In this document: one piece after another, positions 42,896 through 51,651 of the stretch
Layout: every line of letters begins with the position of its first letter
Numbering within the stretch: position 1 is the stretch's first letter
NCBI RefSeq assembly: GCF_014212355.1
Contig: NZ_JACKXD010000003.1
Location: 1-64,000, forward strand
DNA length: 64,000 nucleotides
Origin: Halobellus ruber
GTDB taxonomy: Archaea; Halobacteriota; Halobacteria; Halobacteriales; Haloferacaceae
Direction of reading: 5' to 3'
Position numbers and translations under genes: made by a program
Notes under the pieces: model-generated
Database searches by the model: none
What the model was told of the DNA's origin: nothing
What the model saw: only the letters and a program-made list of their open reading frames with translations

Positions 42896-43665
42896 GCGAT
42901 CACGTACTCCCGGTTGGAGACGCCCTGCAGTTGGTCGACCACGTCGGGATCGACGTGACCGTCGCCGACGCGGCGGCGCTGCTCGTCCCACTCGTCGGGG
43001 TCGGGGACGCCGTCGTCGAGCGGCGGCACCGACACCTCCGTGCCCGCGAAGAGGTCCTCGTAGTGGTCGGTGAGCGCCCGGCGGATCTCCGCGGCCGGGC
43101 GGTCGGTGAAGCCCGCCTCGACGAGCGGGTCCGACTCCGCGTCGTAGGCTGCCGGCCCGACGAACCCCAGGATCTGCGGGAAGTACTCCTCGAGGGCGGC
43201 CTCGACGGCCGCAGGCTGGTCCCGAGCGAGCGTCTCCAGCCGGCCGTCGTGGTGCTCGAGGTGGAAGTACTCGTCTTCGCCCATCTTCTGGACCATCCCG
43301 GTGAAGTCGTCGTGGTCGATGGCGTCGAGCAACAGCCACGCCGCCCGGTCGGTGAGCGCGGCCTGGACGATGAACGTGGGCCACGCTGCCGCCTCCGTGT
43401 CCAGCGTCGCGGCGTTGGCGTACTCCGCTGGGTCGCGCTCGGATTCGAGCCACTCGTCGTCGACGCCCTGCCGTTTGAGCAGCCGGAACAGCTGTCGCAC
43501 CTGCCCGATCTCGTCTTGGGCGTTGCTGGCCCCCGAGATGTCGTCCTCGAGGTTGGGGCCCTTCAGCATCCACTCGCCGTAGCGCTGGCCGAGAAGCAGC
43601 TTGGTGTCGGCGATCGCCTGGACGTAGTCGACGGCCGCGTCCGGCCATCCGTCGGCGTCGCTCAT
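42892..43665 (-). CDS. paaC: Phenylacetyl-CoA epoxidase structural subunit PaaC
   Basis: A 257-residue ferritin-like helical protein with ADTKLLLGQRYGEWMLKGP and MVQKMGEDEYFHLEHHDG, as in PaaC. PaaC pairs with the catalytic PaaA in the (PaaA-PaaC)2 core of the multicomponent monooxygenase but lacks full iron ligation. Four-base overlaps on both sides link it with paaB upstream and the zinc-ribbon gene downstream. Confidence 0.93.
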   Translation of the reverse strand: MSDADGWPDAAVDYVQAIADTKLLLGQRYGEWMLKGPNLEDDISGASNAQDEIGQVRQLFRLLKRQGVDDEWLESERDPAEYANAATLDTEAAAWPTFIVQAALTDRAAWLLLDAIDHDDFTGMVQKMGEDEYFHLEHHDGRLETLARDQPAAVEAALEEYFPQILGFVGPAAYDAESDPLVEAGFTDRPAAEIRRALTDHYEDLFAGTEVSVPPLDDGVPDPDEWDEQRRRVGDGHVDPDVVDQLQGVSNREYVIA

Positions 43666-43865
43666 CGGGACCTCCCGCCCGGGATGGGCCGTTCCTCGAC
43701 CTCGATGAGGTTCTCCTCGCGGACGACGCCGATGAAGTCCCAGTCCTCCTCGTCGTAGGTCCGGTGGGCGTAGATCCGCGCGAGCCGGTCGGAATCGGCC
43801 TGGACCGTCCCGACGTGCATCAGGTCGTCGCCGGCGTTGATCCGGGTGAACACGTGGTACTTCAT
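43662..43865 (-). CDS. paaB: Phenylacetyl-CoA epoxidase subunit PaaB
   Basis: A 67-residue protein, starting at ATG 43865 (MKYHVFTRINAGDDLMHVGT) and overlapping paaD's stop. It contains AYAHRTYDEEDW-like DRLARIYAHRTYDEEDWDFI and a VREENLIEVE end, as in PaaB. PaaB bridges PaaAC dimers into the larger complex. Shorter than E. coli PaaB (~95) at its C-terminus. Confidence 0.9.
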   Translation of the reverse strand: MKYHVFTRINAGDDLMHVGTVQADSDRLARIYAHRTYDEEDWDFIGVVREENLIEVEERPIPGGRSR

Positions 43866-44236
43866 AGGCTGATGCCGGCCTCGCGGAGCTCCTCTCTGGC
43901 GTTGTCGGTGAGCATGTCCTTCGACCAGACGGGGTCCCACGTCACCTCGATGTCGACGCCGGAGACGCCGCGGACCGTCCGTAGGGCCGCGCGCACGTCG
44001 TCTTTGATCATATCGTAGGCGGGACAGCCCATACACGGGAAGGTCATCGTGACCGTCACGTCGCCGTCGTCGGCGTCGACGTCGTAGATCATTGCCATCT
44101 CGACTAAGCTGACCGGGATGTGCGGGTCCGGGACGGTATCGAGGGTGGCCCAGAGTTCGCGCTCGAACTCGTCGGCGTCCTCGCTCGGGCGGGCGTGAGC
44201 CCCCGCGGCGGTTGCCTCCGCGGCGTTGACGCTCAT
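43862..44236 (-). CDS. paaD: PaaD DUF59 (MIP18-like) domain protein
   Basis: A 124-residue protein with the DUF59 fold: ATLDTVPDPHIPVSLVEMAM, then VTVTMTFPCMGCPAYDMIKD, VRGVSGVDIEVTWDPVWSKD. The CMGC pair is the reactive Cys motif of MIP18/PaaD proteins that help build Fe-S clusters. The zinc-ribbon part found in bacterial PaaD is absent and instead encoded by the separate gene at 42653-42895. Confidence 0.9.
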   Translation of the reverse strand: MSVNAAEATAAGAHARPSEDADEFERELWATLDTVPDPHIPVSLVEMAMIYDVDADDGDVTVTMTFPCMGCPAYDMIKDDVRAALRTVRGVSGVDIEVTWDPVWSKDMLTDNAREELREAGISL

Positions 44237-44237
44237 A

Positions 44238-45158
44238 TCAGACCCCCGCTTCGAGCGTGCCGGACTGGATGAGGTTGACGTGTTTCTCGTTGGCCGGGCC
44301 GCGGTCCCGCCAGCGGTCGAGGACGTCGTCCCAGCCGATCGGCTCCTCGAAGCGCCACTCCTTGTTGGCGGCGTCGAACGCGACGGGGGCGTCGTACTCG
44401 AGAACGTACTCGTCGGAGTCGTCGTCGTAGTGAGCGGGCACCTCGAGATCCAACTCGTTGGCGAGCGGCACGACGTGGCTCATCCACTCCTGGCGGAGCT
44501 CGTCGTTGGTCTTGCCCTTGATACGGTAGTCGAGCTGGTCGGTGTTGCGCTTCTGGCTGTCCGGGAGCCCGAACCACTCGACGCCCATCGGGAACATCCA
44601 GTCGACGGCGTCCTGGACCTTCCCTTTGGTCTTCTCGGATTTGTTGGTCAGCCGGCGCATCCAGGTCTCGCCGTGGCGGAGGTGGAACTGCTCTTCCTTG
44701 CCGACCTTCCGGAGCGCGCGCTTCCAGGGGGCGTAGGAGGTGTGCTCCTCGATGTCGCTCAGGAGGACCATCCCGGCGCGGTCGAACATCCCGTGGGAGC
44801 AGACCAGCTCCGCGAACGTCTCCAGCGGCTGGTCGAAGCCGTAGGTGTTGCGGAACTCGTAGGGTTCACGCTCGTACAGCAGCTCCTCGCGGTCCTCGCC
44901 GAGGTCCTCGAGCAGGCGGTAGGCGATGTGGCCGTGGCCGAGCTCGTCCTGGATCACGCTCACACACGAGGCCCGGGCGTCGAGCGTCGGCGCGTTCATC
45001 GACTGCTCGTAGTACGCCGGGGCGCTCATCAGCTCGGTGTCGGCGGAGACCAGCAGGGTTCCCTTCAGGGCTTCCTTGTAGCCGTCGGTCATCTCCGACT
45101 CGTCCTCGATCATCCGCCCGTTCTGTAGCTGCTCTTTGAATCGTTTCTCTGTTGGCAT
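44238..45158 (-). CDS. paaA: Phenylacetyl-CoA epoxidase catalytic subunit PaaA
   Basis: A 306-residue di-iron monooxygenase subunit. Ligand helices include DELGHGHIAYRLLEDLG (Glu and His around residues 72-75) and KEEQFHLRHGETWMRR (E-x-x-H near 153). WMFPMGVEWFGLPDSQKRN follows. It inserts one oxygen atom into the aromatic ring of phenylacetyl-CoA to form the 1,2-epoxide. First gene of a five-gene minus-strand unit A-D-B-C-zinc ribbon. The PaaE reductase is missing. Confidence 0.94.
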   Translation of the reverse strand: MPTEKRFKEQLQNGRMIEDESEMTDGYKEALKGTLLVSADTELMSAPAYYEQSMNAPTLDARASCVSVIQDELGHGHIAYRLLEDLGEDREELLYEREPYEFRNTYGFDQPLETFAELVCSHGMFDRAGMVLLSDIEEHTSYAPWKRALRKVGKEEQFHLRHGETWMRRLTNKSEKTKGKVQDAVDWMFPMGVEWFGLPDSQKRNTDQLDYRIKGKTNDELRQEWMSHVVPLANELDLEVPAHYDDDSDEYVLEYDAPVAFDAANKEWRFEEPIGWDDVLDRWRDRGPANEKHVNLIQSGTLEAGV

Positions 45159-45333
45159 AGCGAATCAGTCTCCGTACCCGAAGGGTTCGACTCTACCATA
45201 TTAACCGTTGTGGCGGGGTGACAACGCCAAACATGCCGCGTGGGGACAACCCGCGTTTGAGGGTGCGATCGCCGCCTACCGGCCCCCGTTCGTAACGCGA
45301 ATCTTTTAGACGACCCGGTCCGGTACGGTGTGT

Positions 45334-45819
45334 ATGGGTATCCGAACGCGCCACGCCACAGAAGCCGACGGCGAGGAGATCCTGGAGCTCTGGCACGGGT
45401 TCACCGCGTACCTCTCGCAGTTCGACGAGCGGTACGAGCACTCGGACCAGGCCGACGAGCGGTGGCTGCAGTACTTCGAGAACCAACTCGTCGACTCGAA
45501 GTACGGGACGGTCCTGCTCGCCGAGGACGACGAGAACGACGAGTTCCTGGGCGTCCTCGAGGCCCGGGTGATGGGCGATCACCCCATCTTCCGGCTGGCG
45601 AACCACGGCTACATCAACGGAATGTACGTGCGCGAGGAGCACCGCCGGAAGGGGATCGCGAGCCGCCTGCTGGACGCCGCCGCCGAGTGGTTCACCGAGG
45701 AGCCACGCGACGTCGGCTTCTACCGCATCGACGTCCTCGCCGGCGAGGAGGACGCCGCGGCGATGCTCGAATCCCACGGGCTCGAGCCGGTTGAATACGT
45801 CTACGAACAGCGACTCTAA
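45334..45819 (+). CDS. GNAT family N-acetyltransferase
   Basis: A 161-residue GNAT enzyme. I use ATG 45334; a TATA-like CTTTTAGA is about 27 nt upstream. The acetyl-CoA loop is VREEHRRKGIASRLLDAA (near residues 95-112), after GMY. Substrate unknown. It is divergent from paaA (175-bp gap) and is followed at once by the ferredoxin gene (1 bp), so the pair is one unit. Confidence 0.85.
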   Translation: MGIRTRHATEADGEEILELWHGFTAYLSQFDERYEHSDQADERWLQYFENQLVDSKYGTVLLAEDDENDEFLGVLEARVMGDHPIFRLANHGYINGMYVREEHRRKGIASRLLDAAAEWFTEEPRDVGFYRIDVLAGEEDAAAMLESHGLEPVEYVYEQRL

Positions 45820-45820
45820 C

Positions 45821-46105
45821 ATGGTCGAGACCTACGAAGTCGAGTTCGTCGACAAGGGCCGCACCATCCGGGTGCCCGAAGACCAGCCCATCCTGGAGGC
45901 CGCCGAGGAAGTGGGGGTCGATCTCCCGTATCAGTGTCGGATGGGCGTCTGCGGGGTCTGTTCGGCGCTCCGCGTCGAGGAAGGCGAGACCGACCAGGTC
46001 GAGGCGATGTTCCTCTCGGGCGGCGAAAAGGAGGAGGGATACGTCCTCACCTGCGTCGCGAAGCCGCGGTCGGACCTGAAGCTCCGTTCGAACGAGAGCC
46101 CGTAA
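45821..46105 (+). CDS. Plant-type [2Fe-2S] ferredoxin
   Basis: A 94-residue protein with the ferredoxin Cys pattern C39-x4-C44-x2-C47 and C78 (QCRMGVCGVC, TCVAK). The haloarchaeal acidic insertion of the large 128-residue ferredoxin is absent, so this is a specialised small ferredoxin. It is divergent from paaABCD and may replace the reductase PaaE (inference); a separate NAD(P)H:ferredoxin reductase would be required. Confidence 0.9.
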   Translation: MVETYEVEFVDKGRTIRVPEDQPILEAAEEVGVDLPYQCRMGVCGVCSALRVEEGETDQVEAMFLSGGEKEEGYVLTCVAKPRSDLKLRSNESP

Positions 46106-46248
46106 CCGGGCGTCGATCGAACGCATCCGTTCGTTTGCCGGCGATAACACCACTCGACAGGTCGGACTCCGAGCCAGCGGCCCGCCAGCGAGTGTCCGGT
46201 GGGCGTAGACCGGCGGAGTGCCGCCGGGACCTGATCCGGTTACGCTGC

Positions 46249-46268
46249 TGTATACGTACACGTATACA
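46249..46268. promoter_or_regulatory. Candidate operator, TGTATAC palindrome 1
   Basis: TGTATACGTACACGTATACA is a perfect 9-bp inverted repeat around a 2-bp centre. It resembles a binding site for a dimeric winged-helix regulator. It lies 302 bp before the 3-hydroxyacyl-CoA dehydrogenase and 144 bp from the second site. Confidence 0.5.
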
Positions 46269-46392
46269 CCGGACGTTTCGGCGGCAGCGGTCGGCTCTGG
46301 AAGTCGAAACAGAACGGTATCACGCGTGTACGCTTGTGATTTCCAGCGAGCCATCGTTCCTGATTGACCCTGCAGAATGTGAGTTTCGACGC

Positions 46393-46412
46393 TGTATACA
46401 GAAATGTATACG
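46393..46412. promoter_or_regulatory. Candidate operator, TGTATAC site 2
   Basis: TGTATACA (46393-46400) and TGTATACG (46405-46412) are two half-sites spaced 12 bp apart, sharing the TGTATAC core of the upstream site. It is closer to the promoter of the hydroxyacyl-CoA dehydrogenase. Confidence 0.45.
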
Positions 46413-46569
46413 CCGTCGTGGCACTCAGACGCGGCGGCGGGATCGGGTCGCACGGCTATCGGCCGGCGGGGTCGCACGCCCACTGATCCGGGACCTCGCT
46501 GCAGTACTGTGGGTTTTGGTGTGCAGCGCTTCTACAAAGCTTAAGTCTCCGCCCGGTGTCGGTCGGCGT

Positions 46570-47451
46570 ATGCACGTTACAGTGCTCGGAGCCGGCACGA
46601 TGGGCCACGGCATCGCGCAGGTAAGCGCGATGGCGGGTCACGAGGTGACGCTCCGGGACATCGAGTCGGGGATCGTCGAGGAGGGGATCGACGCGATCCG
46701 CTCGAACCTCGACGGCGGCGTCGAACGCGGGAAGGTCACCGAGGCGGAGAAGGCGGCGACCCTCGGCAGGATCACCGGCGAGACCGACCTTGCGACCGCG
46801 GTCGGGGGCGCGGACCTCGTCGCCGAGGCGGTCCCGGAAGATCTCGACATCAAGACGGACGTCCTCACCGACGCCGAGGACGTGGCGGACGGGGACGCCG
46901 TCCTGGCGACGAACACCTCGTCGCTGTCGGTGACGGAACTCGCGAGCAGCCTGGAACGACCGGGGAACCTGATCGGGCTCCACTTCTTCAACCCGGTTCA
47001 CATTATGTCGCTGGTCGAGGTCGTCGTGGGCGAGCGCACCGACGAGTCGACCCGGGCGTTCGGGATCGAGTTCGTGGAGGGGATCGACAAGACCCCGGTC
47101 GTCGTTCGCGACGTGCCGGGTTTTGCCTCCTCCAGGCTCGGGGTCGCCCTCGGCGTCGAGGCAGTGCGGATGGTCGAGGAGGGAGTGGCCTCCCCCCGCG
47201 ACATCGACAACGCGATGGAGCTCGGATACAACCACCCGATGGGGCCGCTCGAACTCACCGACGTCGTCGGGCTGGACGTCCGCCTCGACATCCTGGAGTA
47301 CCTCCGCACCGAACTCGGCGAGCGGTTCAAACCGCCGCAGTTGCTCAAGCGGAAGGTCCGGGCCGGAAAGCTCGGGAGGAAGTCCGGCGAGGGGTTCTAC
47401 GTCTGGGAGGACGGCGAGGCCGTCGCGATGAGCGGGGCGTGGGACCGATGA
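46570..47451 (+). CDS. 3-Hydroxyacyl-CoA dehydrogenase
   Basis: A 293-residue enzyme of the FadB/PaaH type. NAD motif VLGAGTMGHGIAQ (residues 4-16), TNTSSLSVTEL, the catalytic His region HFFNPVHIMSLVEVV, and MELGYNHPMGPLELTDVVG at the C-terminal dimer domain. It oxidises 3-hydroxyacyl-CoA (in phenylacetate degradation, 3-hydroxyadipyl-CoA). Its stop overlaps the next gene's ATG by 4 bp. The upstream operator-like sites may control it. Confidence 0.93.
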   Translation: MHVTVLGAGTMGHGIAQVSAMAGHEVTLRDIESGIVEEGIDAIRSNLDGGVERGKVTEAEKAATLGRITGETDLATAVGGADLVAEAVPEDLDIKTDVLTDAEDVADGDAVLATNTSSLSVTELASSLERPGNLIGLHFFNPVHIMSLVEVVVGERTDESTRAFGIEFVEGIDKTPVVVRDVPGFASSRLGVALGVEAVRMVEEGVASPRDIDNAMELGYNHPMGPLELTDVVGLDVRLDILEYLRTELGERFKPPQLLKRKVRAGKLGRKSGEGFYVWEDGEAVAMSGAWDR

Positions 47452-48248
47452 GCGACGACGTCTTCGCCGAGTCCTTCGAGTCGATTCGGGTCGGTCGCGA
47501 GGGCGGTGTCGCGACGGTCACGATCGACCGCCCCGACGACCGGAACGCGCTGAACGCGACCGTCCGGTCGGAGCTGAAGGCCGCACTACCCGCGATCGAG
47601 GACTCGGAGGCGCGGGTGATCGTCCTCACCGGCTCCGAGGAGTGCAACGCCTTCGTCGCGGGCGCGGACGTGACCGAACTCCGCGACCGCGACCTGCTGG
47701 CACAGCGCGAGGCCAGCGCCCGCCCCCGCGTCTACGAGGTCGTCGACGGACTCGCCACGCCGGTGATCGCCGCGGTCAACGGCCACGCCCTCGGCGGCGG
47801 CCTGGAACTCGCGACCGCTTGCGACATCCGGATCGCGGAGGCGGGCGGCAAGCTCGGGCAACCGGAGATCAACCTGGGGCTCATCCCGGGCGGCGGCGGC
47901 ACACAGCGGCTCCCGCGGCTGATCGGCGAGGGCCGGGCGATGCGGTTGATCCTCTCGGGGGAACTGATCGACGCCGCCGAGGCCGCCGACATCGGGCTCG
48001 TAGCGGAGGTGTGTGACCCCGAGACGTTCGACGATCGCGTCGCGGAGCTCGCGGGCGCGATCGCCGAGAAGAGCCCGCTGGCGCTGGAGTTCGCGAAGGA
48101 GAGCGTCCGCGCGGCCTCGCGGACGGGCCTCGACGAGGGGATCGACTACGAGGCGCAACTCTTCGTCCAGCTGTTCGCCACCGAGGACAAAAACGAGGGG
48201 ATCGACGCGTTCTTCCAGGATCGGGAGCCCGAGTGGCAGGGTCGGTAG
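47448..48248 (+). CDS. Enoyl-CoA hydratase/isomerase family protein
   Basis: A 266-residue crotonase, translationally coupled to the dehydrogenase. The oxyanion hole is in AGADVTEL (near residue 70) and NGHALGGGLELA (~108-119). The catalytic Glu area QPEINLGLIPGGGGTQRLPR is intact, so this is a true hydratase type rather than an isomerase lacking the second Glu. The natural partner reaction is hydration of enoyl-CoA to the substrate of the upstream dehydrogenase. Confidence 0.92.
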   Translation: MSDDVFAESFESIRVGREGGVATVTIDRPDDRNALNATVRSELKAALPAIEDSEARVIVLTGSEECNAFVAGADVTELRDRDLLAQREASARPRVYEVVDGLATPVIAAVNGHALGGGLELATACDIRIAEAGGKLGQPEINLGLIPGGGGTQRLPRLIGEGRAMRLILSGELIDAAEAADIGLVAEVCDPETFDDRVAELAGAIAEKSPLALEFAKESVRAASRTGLDEGIDYEAQLFVQLFATEDKNEGIDAFFQDREPEWQGR

Positions 48249-48383
48249 GGAGTGGCTACGCCGACCCCGCTGTTCGGATCCCGTGGGGCCGAACCGCTGA
48301 GCCGCCCGGTCCCGCCCGCGTTCGTCGGTCGCAGCCGGACATTCACAAGCTATTTGTAACGCGGCAGGGTTCCCACGGACGTA

Positions 48384-49220
48384 ATGAAATCGTTCGACGA
48401 ACTCGACCTCGAATACTTCCGGACGGAGACGCGCGACCACATCGGGATCCTGCGCATCGACCGACCGCCGGTGAACGCACACAACATCGACGTTCTGCTG
48501 GAACTCCAGCGGGCCGTCGAGGGCGTTCGGTTCGACGACGAAGTACGCGTCTGCGTCTTCGGCAGCGCGAACGACGACGTCTTCTCGACCGGCTACGACA
48601 TCAACGCCCTTCAAGAGGAGACCGGCGAACGGACCGGCTACGCCAGCCAGACCTCAAAGGAGATCATTATGAAGATGCGGTCGACGGATACCCTCTTTTT
48701 GGCCGCCGTCGACGGCCACTGTATGGGCGGCGGCCTCGAACTGGCGCTTGCGTGTGACTTCCGGTTCGTCGGCGACGACGACGACTACCGCGTGGGGATG
48801 CCCGAGATCCACCTCGGCCTCATCGCCGGCGAGGCCGGGACCCAACTGCTCCCCCGCTACATCGACCGCTCGGAGGCGCTGCGCCTGATGGTCACCGGCG
48901 AGGAGCTCACCCCCGCGGAGGCCACCGAGAAGGGGATCTTCGACGAGATCCACCCGCCGGAGGAGCTGGAGGACGCCGTCTTCGAGTTCGCGGAGATGAT
49001 CGTCGAGAAGCCCGCCGGCGCGGTCGGCCACAACAAGCTCGCGGTCAACGAGGGCCTGGAACTCCCGCTGTGGGACGCCCTCGCACACGAACGCGAGCTC
49101 CAGAACCAGCTGCTGGGCTCCGACATCGCCGAGGAGGGCGTCGACGCGTTCCTCAACAAGCGCGACCCCGACTTCCTCGGCGTCGAACTCGGCGACAAGG
49201 AACCCGGCTCCGACGAGTAA
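48384..49220 (+). CDS. Enoyl-CoA hydratase/isomerase family protein (PaaG-like candidate)
   Basis: A 278-residue crotonase with DGHCMGGGLELALACDFRF (~residues 112-130) and PEIHLGLIAGEAGTQLLPR. A TATA-like CTATTTGTAA at about 48350 gives its own promoter. Its sequence differs from the other two crotonases here, and it may be the ring-opening isomerase or another isomerase; I cannot tell. The C-terminus has a typical haloarchaeal acidic tail. Confidence 0.85.
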   Translation: MKSFDELDLEYFRTETRDHIGILRIDRPPVNAHNIDVLLELQRAVEGVRFDDEVRVCVFGSANDDVFSTGYDINALQEETGERTGYASQTSKEIIMKMRSTDTLFLAAVDGHCMGGGLELALACDFRFVGDDDDYRVGMPEIHLGLIAGEAGTQLLPRYIDRSEALRLMVTGEELTPAEATEKGIFDEIHPPEELEDAVFEFAEMIVEKPAGAVGHNKLAVNEGLELPLWDALAHERELQNQLLGSDIAEEGVDAFLNKRDPDFLGVELGDKEPGSDE

Positions 49221-49314
49221 GCCGCATCCCGCGTCCGTTCGGATTTTTCGATGGGTCGAACGATCGACAAGCGGCCCGCCGCCGACGGGTTCTGTCGAGT
49301 CCCGTCTCGACCGC

Positions 49315-50732
49315 TCAGCCCAGATTCAGGTTGACGGTCTTCGAGCGGGTGTACTCCCGGACCGCCTCGGTGCCCTGTTCCCGGCCGAGCCCGCTCTCCT
49401 TGACGCCCCCGAACGGCGTCTGCGGGTACTCGTTGACGCTGACCATCCCGTACTCCAGCCGGCTCGCGGCGTCGTGAGCCGTCGAGAGGTCGGTTGTCCA
49501 GACGCCGGCGCTCAGGCCGAACGGCGAGTCGTTGGCGATCGCCATCGCCTCCGCGAACTCGGAGAACTCGATCACCGACAGCACCGGCCCGAAGATCTCC
49601 TCGCGGGCGATCGTCATCCCGTTGTCGACGTCGGTGAAGACCGTCGGCTCGATGAAGTAGCCCCGTTCCGCGTCGTCGGGGATCGATCCGCCCGTCGCGA
49701 GGGTCGCCCCCTCCTCGATACCGGTCTCGATGTAGTCAAGAACCTCCTCGCGGTGGGACTCGCTCACCGCCGGGCCCATCCGGCCGTCGTCGTCGATGCC
49801 GCTTCCCGGCGGCGTCGCCTCGGCGCGTTCGACCACCCTGTCGACGACCTCGTCGCGGACGTCCTCGTGGACGAGCAGCCGGGAGCCCGCCCAGCACATC
49901 TGTCCGCAGTTCATGAAGATCCCGCCCCTTCGCGGCGGCGTCGAGGTCGGCGTCGGGGAACACGACGTTCGGCCCCTTCCCGCCGAGTTCGAGGGTCACG
50001 TTGTCGGCGGCGCCGCGCATAATTTTCTTGCCGACGCCGGTGCTGCCGGTGAACGCGACGTGGTCGACGTCGGGGTGGTCGACCAGCGCGCTCCCGGCCT
50101 CCGACCCGCGGCCGGGGACGACGTTGACGACGCCGTCGGGCAGTCCCGCCGCCTCGGCGGCCTTCCCGTAGTACAGCGCCGACAGCGGGGTCGTCTTCGA
50201 GGGCTTGACCACCGCGGTGTTGCCACAGGCAAGCGCCGCCGCGAGGCTCCGGCCGGCGAGTTGGAACGGGTAGTTCCACGGGGCGATGTGTGCGGTGACC
50301 CCCAGCGGCTCCCGGAGGGTGTAATCGAGCCGATCGCCGGGCACCGGGACGGTCTCGCCGTTCAGCTTGTCTGCCCACCCCGCGTAGTACCGGAACGTGT
50401 CGATCACCATCTCCACGTCGAGTTGCGCCTCGAACGGCGTCTTGCCGTTGTCGTGGGACTCGACCAGCACGATCTCGTCGGCCATCGCCTCAATCTCGTC
50501 GGCCATCGCCCCCAGCATCGCCGCGCGCTCCTTTGGGGTCGGCGCTCCGCCACGCCGCGTCGCGGTCGGCGGCCGCGGCCTCAACCGCCGCGGACACGTC
50601 CGCTTCGGTGGCGCAGGCGACGGTCGCGTACCGCTGCTCGGTCGCCGGATCCTCGGTTTCGATGGTGCCGCCGTCGGTCGATTCGATCCACTCGCCGTCG
50701 ACGTACAGGGCTGTCGGGCCCGCGTAGCTCAT
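49315..50732 (-). pseudogene. Aldehyde dehydrogenase gene with two +1 frameshifts
   Basis: Three consecutive segments on the minus strand together make a normal aldehyde dehydrogenase. Segment 1 (from ATG 50732) gives the N-terminus to about DAAWRSA. A one-base insertion near 50540 then moves the frame to PKERAAMLGAMADEIEAMAD..., which runs through FTGSTGVGKKIM and TLELGGKGPNVVFPDADLDA. A second one-base insertion near 49922 shifts to MNCGQMCWAGSRLLVHEDV, with the active-site Cys, to the stop at 49315. The length 1418 minus 2 equals 472 codons, so the intact protein would be 471 residues. Either a real pseudogene or sequencing errors in GC runs. Betaine-aldehyde type. Confidence 0.85.
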
Positions 50733-50806
50733 ACACGCGGTGGAGCCGTCGGGCGATCAAAAACGGTGGTATCCGGCTCCTACTCGGGGCGCCGAGTCGG
50801 TGTCGG

Positions 50807-51574
50807 CTACTCGAAATCGGGGCGGTCGTCGTTTCCGAACGCCTCGACCCCGGTTTCGTGGGCGTCGCTGCCGTACGCCAGCACCTGAAGGTACGCCTCC
50901 CGCTCCAAGGCGTCCCGGAACGGCCGGCCGATGTTCTCGTGGAGCCCGCGCTTCGTGAGTCCGAGCGTCTCCGTGGGCTTCCGATCGAGCGTCGCAAGCA
51001 GATCCGCGACCTCGCTGTCGAGGTCGTCGGCCGGGAGGGCTCGGTTGATCAGGTCCATCTCCGCGGCCTCGGGCGCGTCGAACAGCCGGCCGGTCATCGT
51101 GAGCTCCTTCGCCGTCCGGAGCCCGACCAAGGCGGGGAGGATGAACGTCCCGCCGGAATCGGGGATCAGCCCCACGTTACCGAACACCTCGCCGAACCGG
51201 GCGTCCTCGACGGCGTACGCGAAGTCGCAGGCGGCGGCGACGTTCGTGCCGGCGCCCACGGCGTCGCCGTTCACCTTCGCGAGCACCGGCAGCGGCAGGG
51301 TGAGAAGCGTCTCGATCAACGCGGTGAGCGTCTCGCGGACGCGGTCGTGGGCCTCCCCGGGCGTCTCGTCGCGGGCGGCCATCGCCTCGATGTCGCCGCC
51401 GGCACAGAACGCGTCGCCGTCGCCGGTGAGGACGACGGCGCGGGCGCCGGCGTCCGCCGCCGCTTCCAGCGCGTCGACGAGTTCGGTTGCCGCGTCGGCG
51501 GTGAGGGCGTTCTTCGCCTCGGGCCGGTCGAACGCGATCGTGTGGACGCGACCGTCGATCTCGACTCGTACCAT
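50807..51574 (-). CDS. Enoyl-CoA hydratase/isomerase family protein
   Basis: A 255-residue crotonase. The oxyanion loop is FCAGGDIEAMAARDE (near residue 60) and KVNGDAVGAGTNVAAACDFA (~100-119). The hydratase position reads GNVGLIPDSGGTFILPALVG, with Asp replacing the usual Gly and one Glu. This fits the PaaG-like (2-(1,2-epoxy) isomerase) group better than a plain hydratase. It is the only crotonase on the minus strand and lies upstream of the frameshifted aldehyde dehydrogenase in the same direction. Confidence 0.85.
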   Translation of the reverse strand: MVRVEIDGRVHTIAFDRPEAKNALTADAATELVDALEAAADAGARAVVLTGDGDAFCAGGDIEAMAARDETPGEAHDRVRETLTALIETLLTLPLPVLAKVNGDAVGAGTNVAAACDFAYAVEDARFGEVFGNVGLIPDSGGTFILPALVGLRTAKELTMTGRLFDAPEAAEMDLINRALPADDLDSEVADLLATLDRKPTETLGLTKRGLHENIGRPFRDALEREAYLQVLAYGSDAHETGVEAFGNDDRPDFE

Positions 51575-51621
51575 AGCCCGAGTCGCCGTGGTGTCGACAT
51601 AAATCCATCCGAAGCACGTAC

Positions 51622-51631
51622 CTTTTAGTCG
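51622..51631 (+). promoter_or_regulatory. TATA-like box for the thiolase
   Basis: CTTTTAGTC is about 26 nt before ATG 51652; a divergent crotonase starts on the other side. Confidence 0.5.
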
Positions 51632-51651
51632 CTCGTCGCCGGGGTTCGCGT

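Larger units (their letters stand above)
46106..46569. other. Intergenic region with paired TGTATAC sites
   Basis: 464 bp without a convincing gene. It holds two near-identical AT-rich palindromic sites and, just before the next gene, a TATA-like ACAAAGCTTAAG near 46532-46543. The reverse strand has an open frame here, but it lacks a recognisable domain. Confidence 0.6.

Noticed and set aside
46249-46412. CRISPR-like repeat pair
   Set aside because: Only two unequal copies, no regular spacers and no cas genes; an operator pair fits better.
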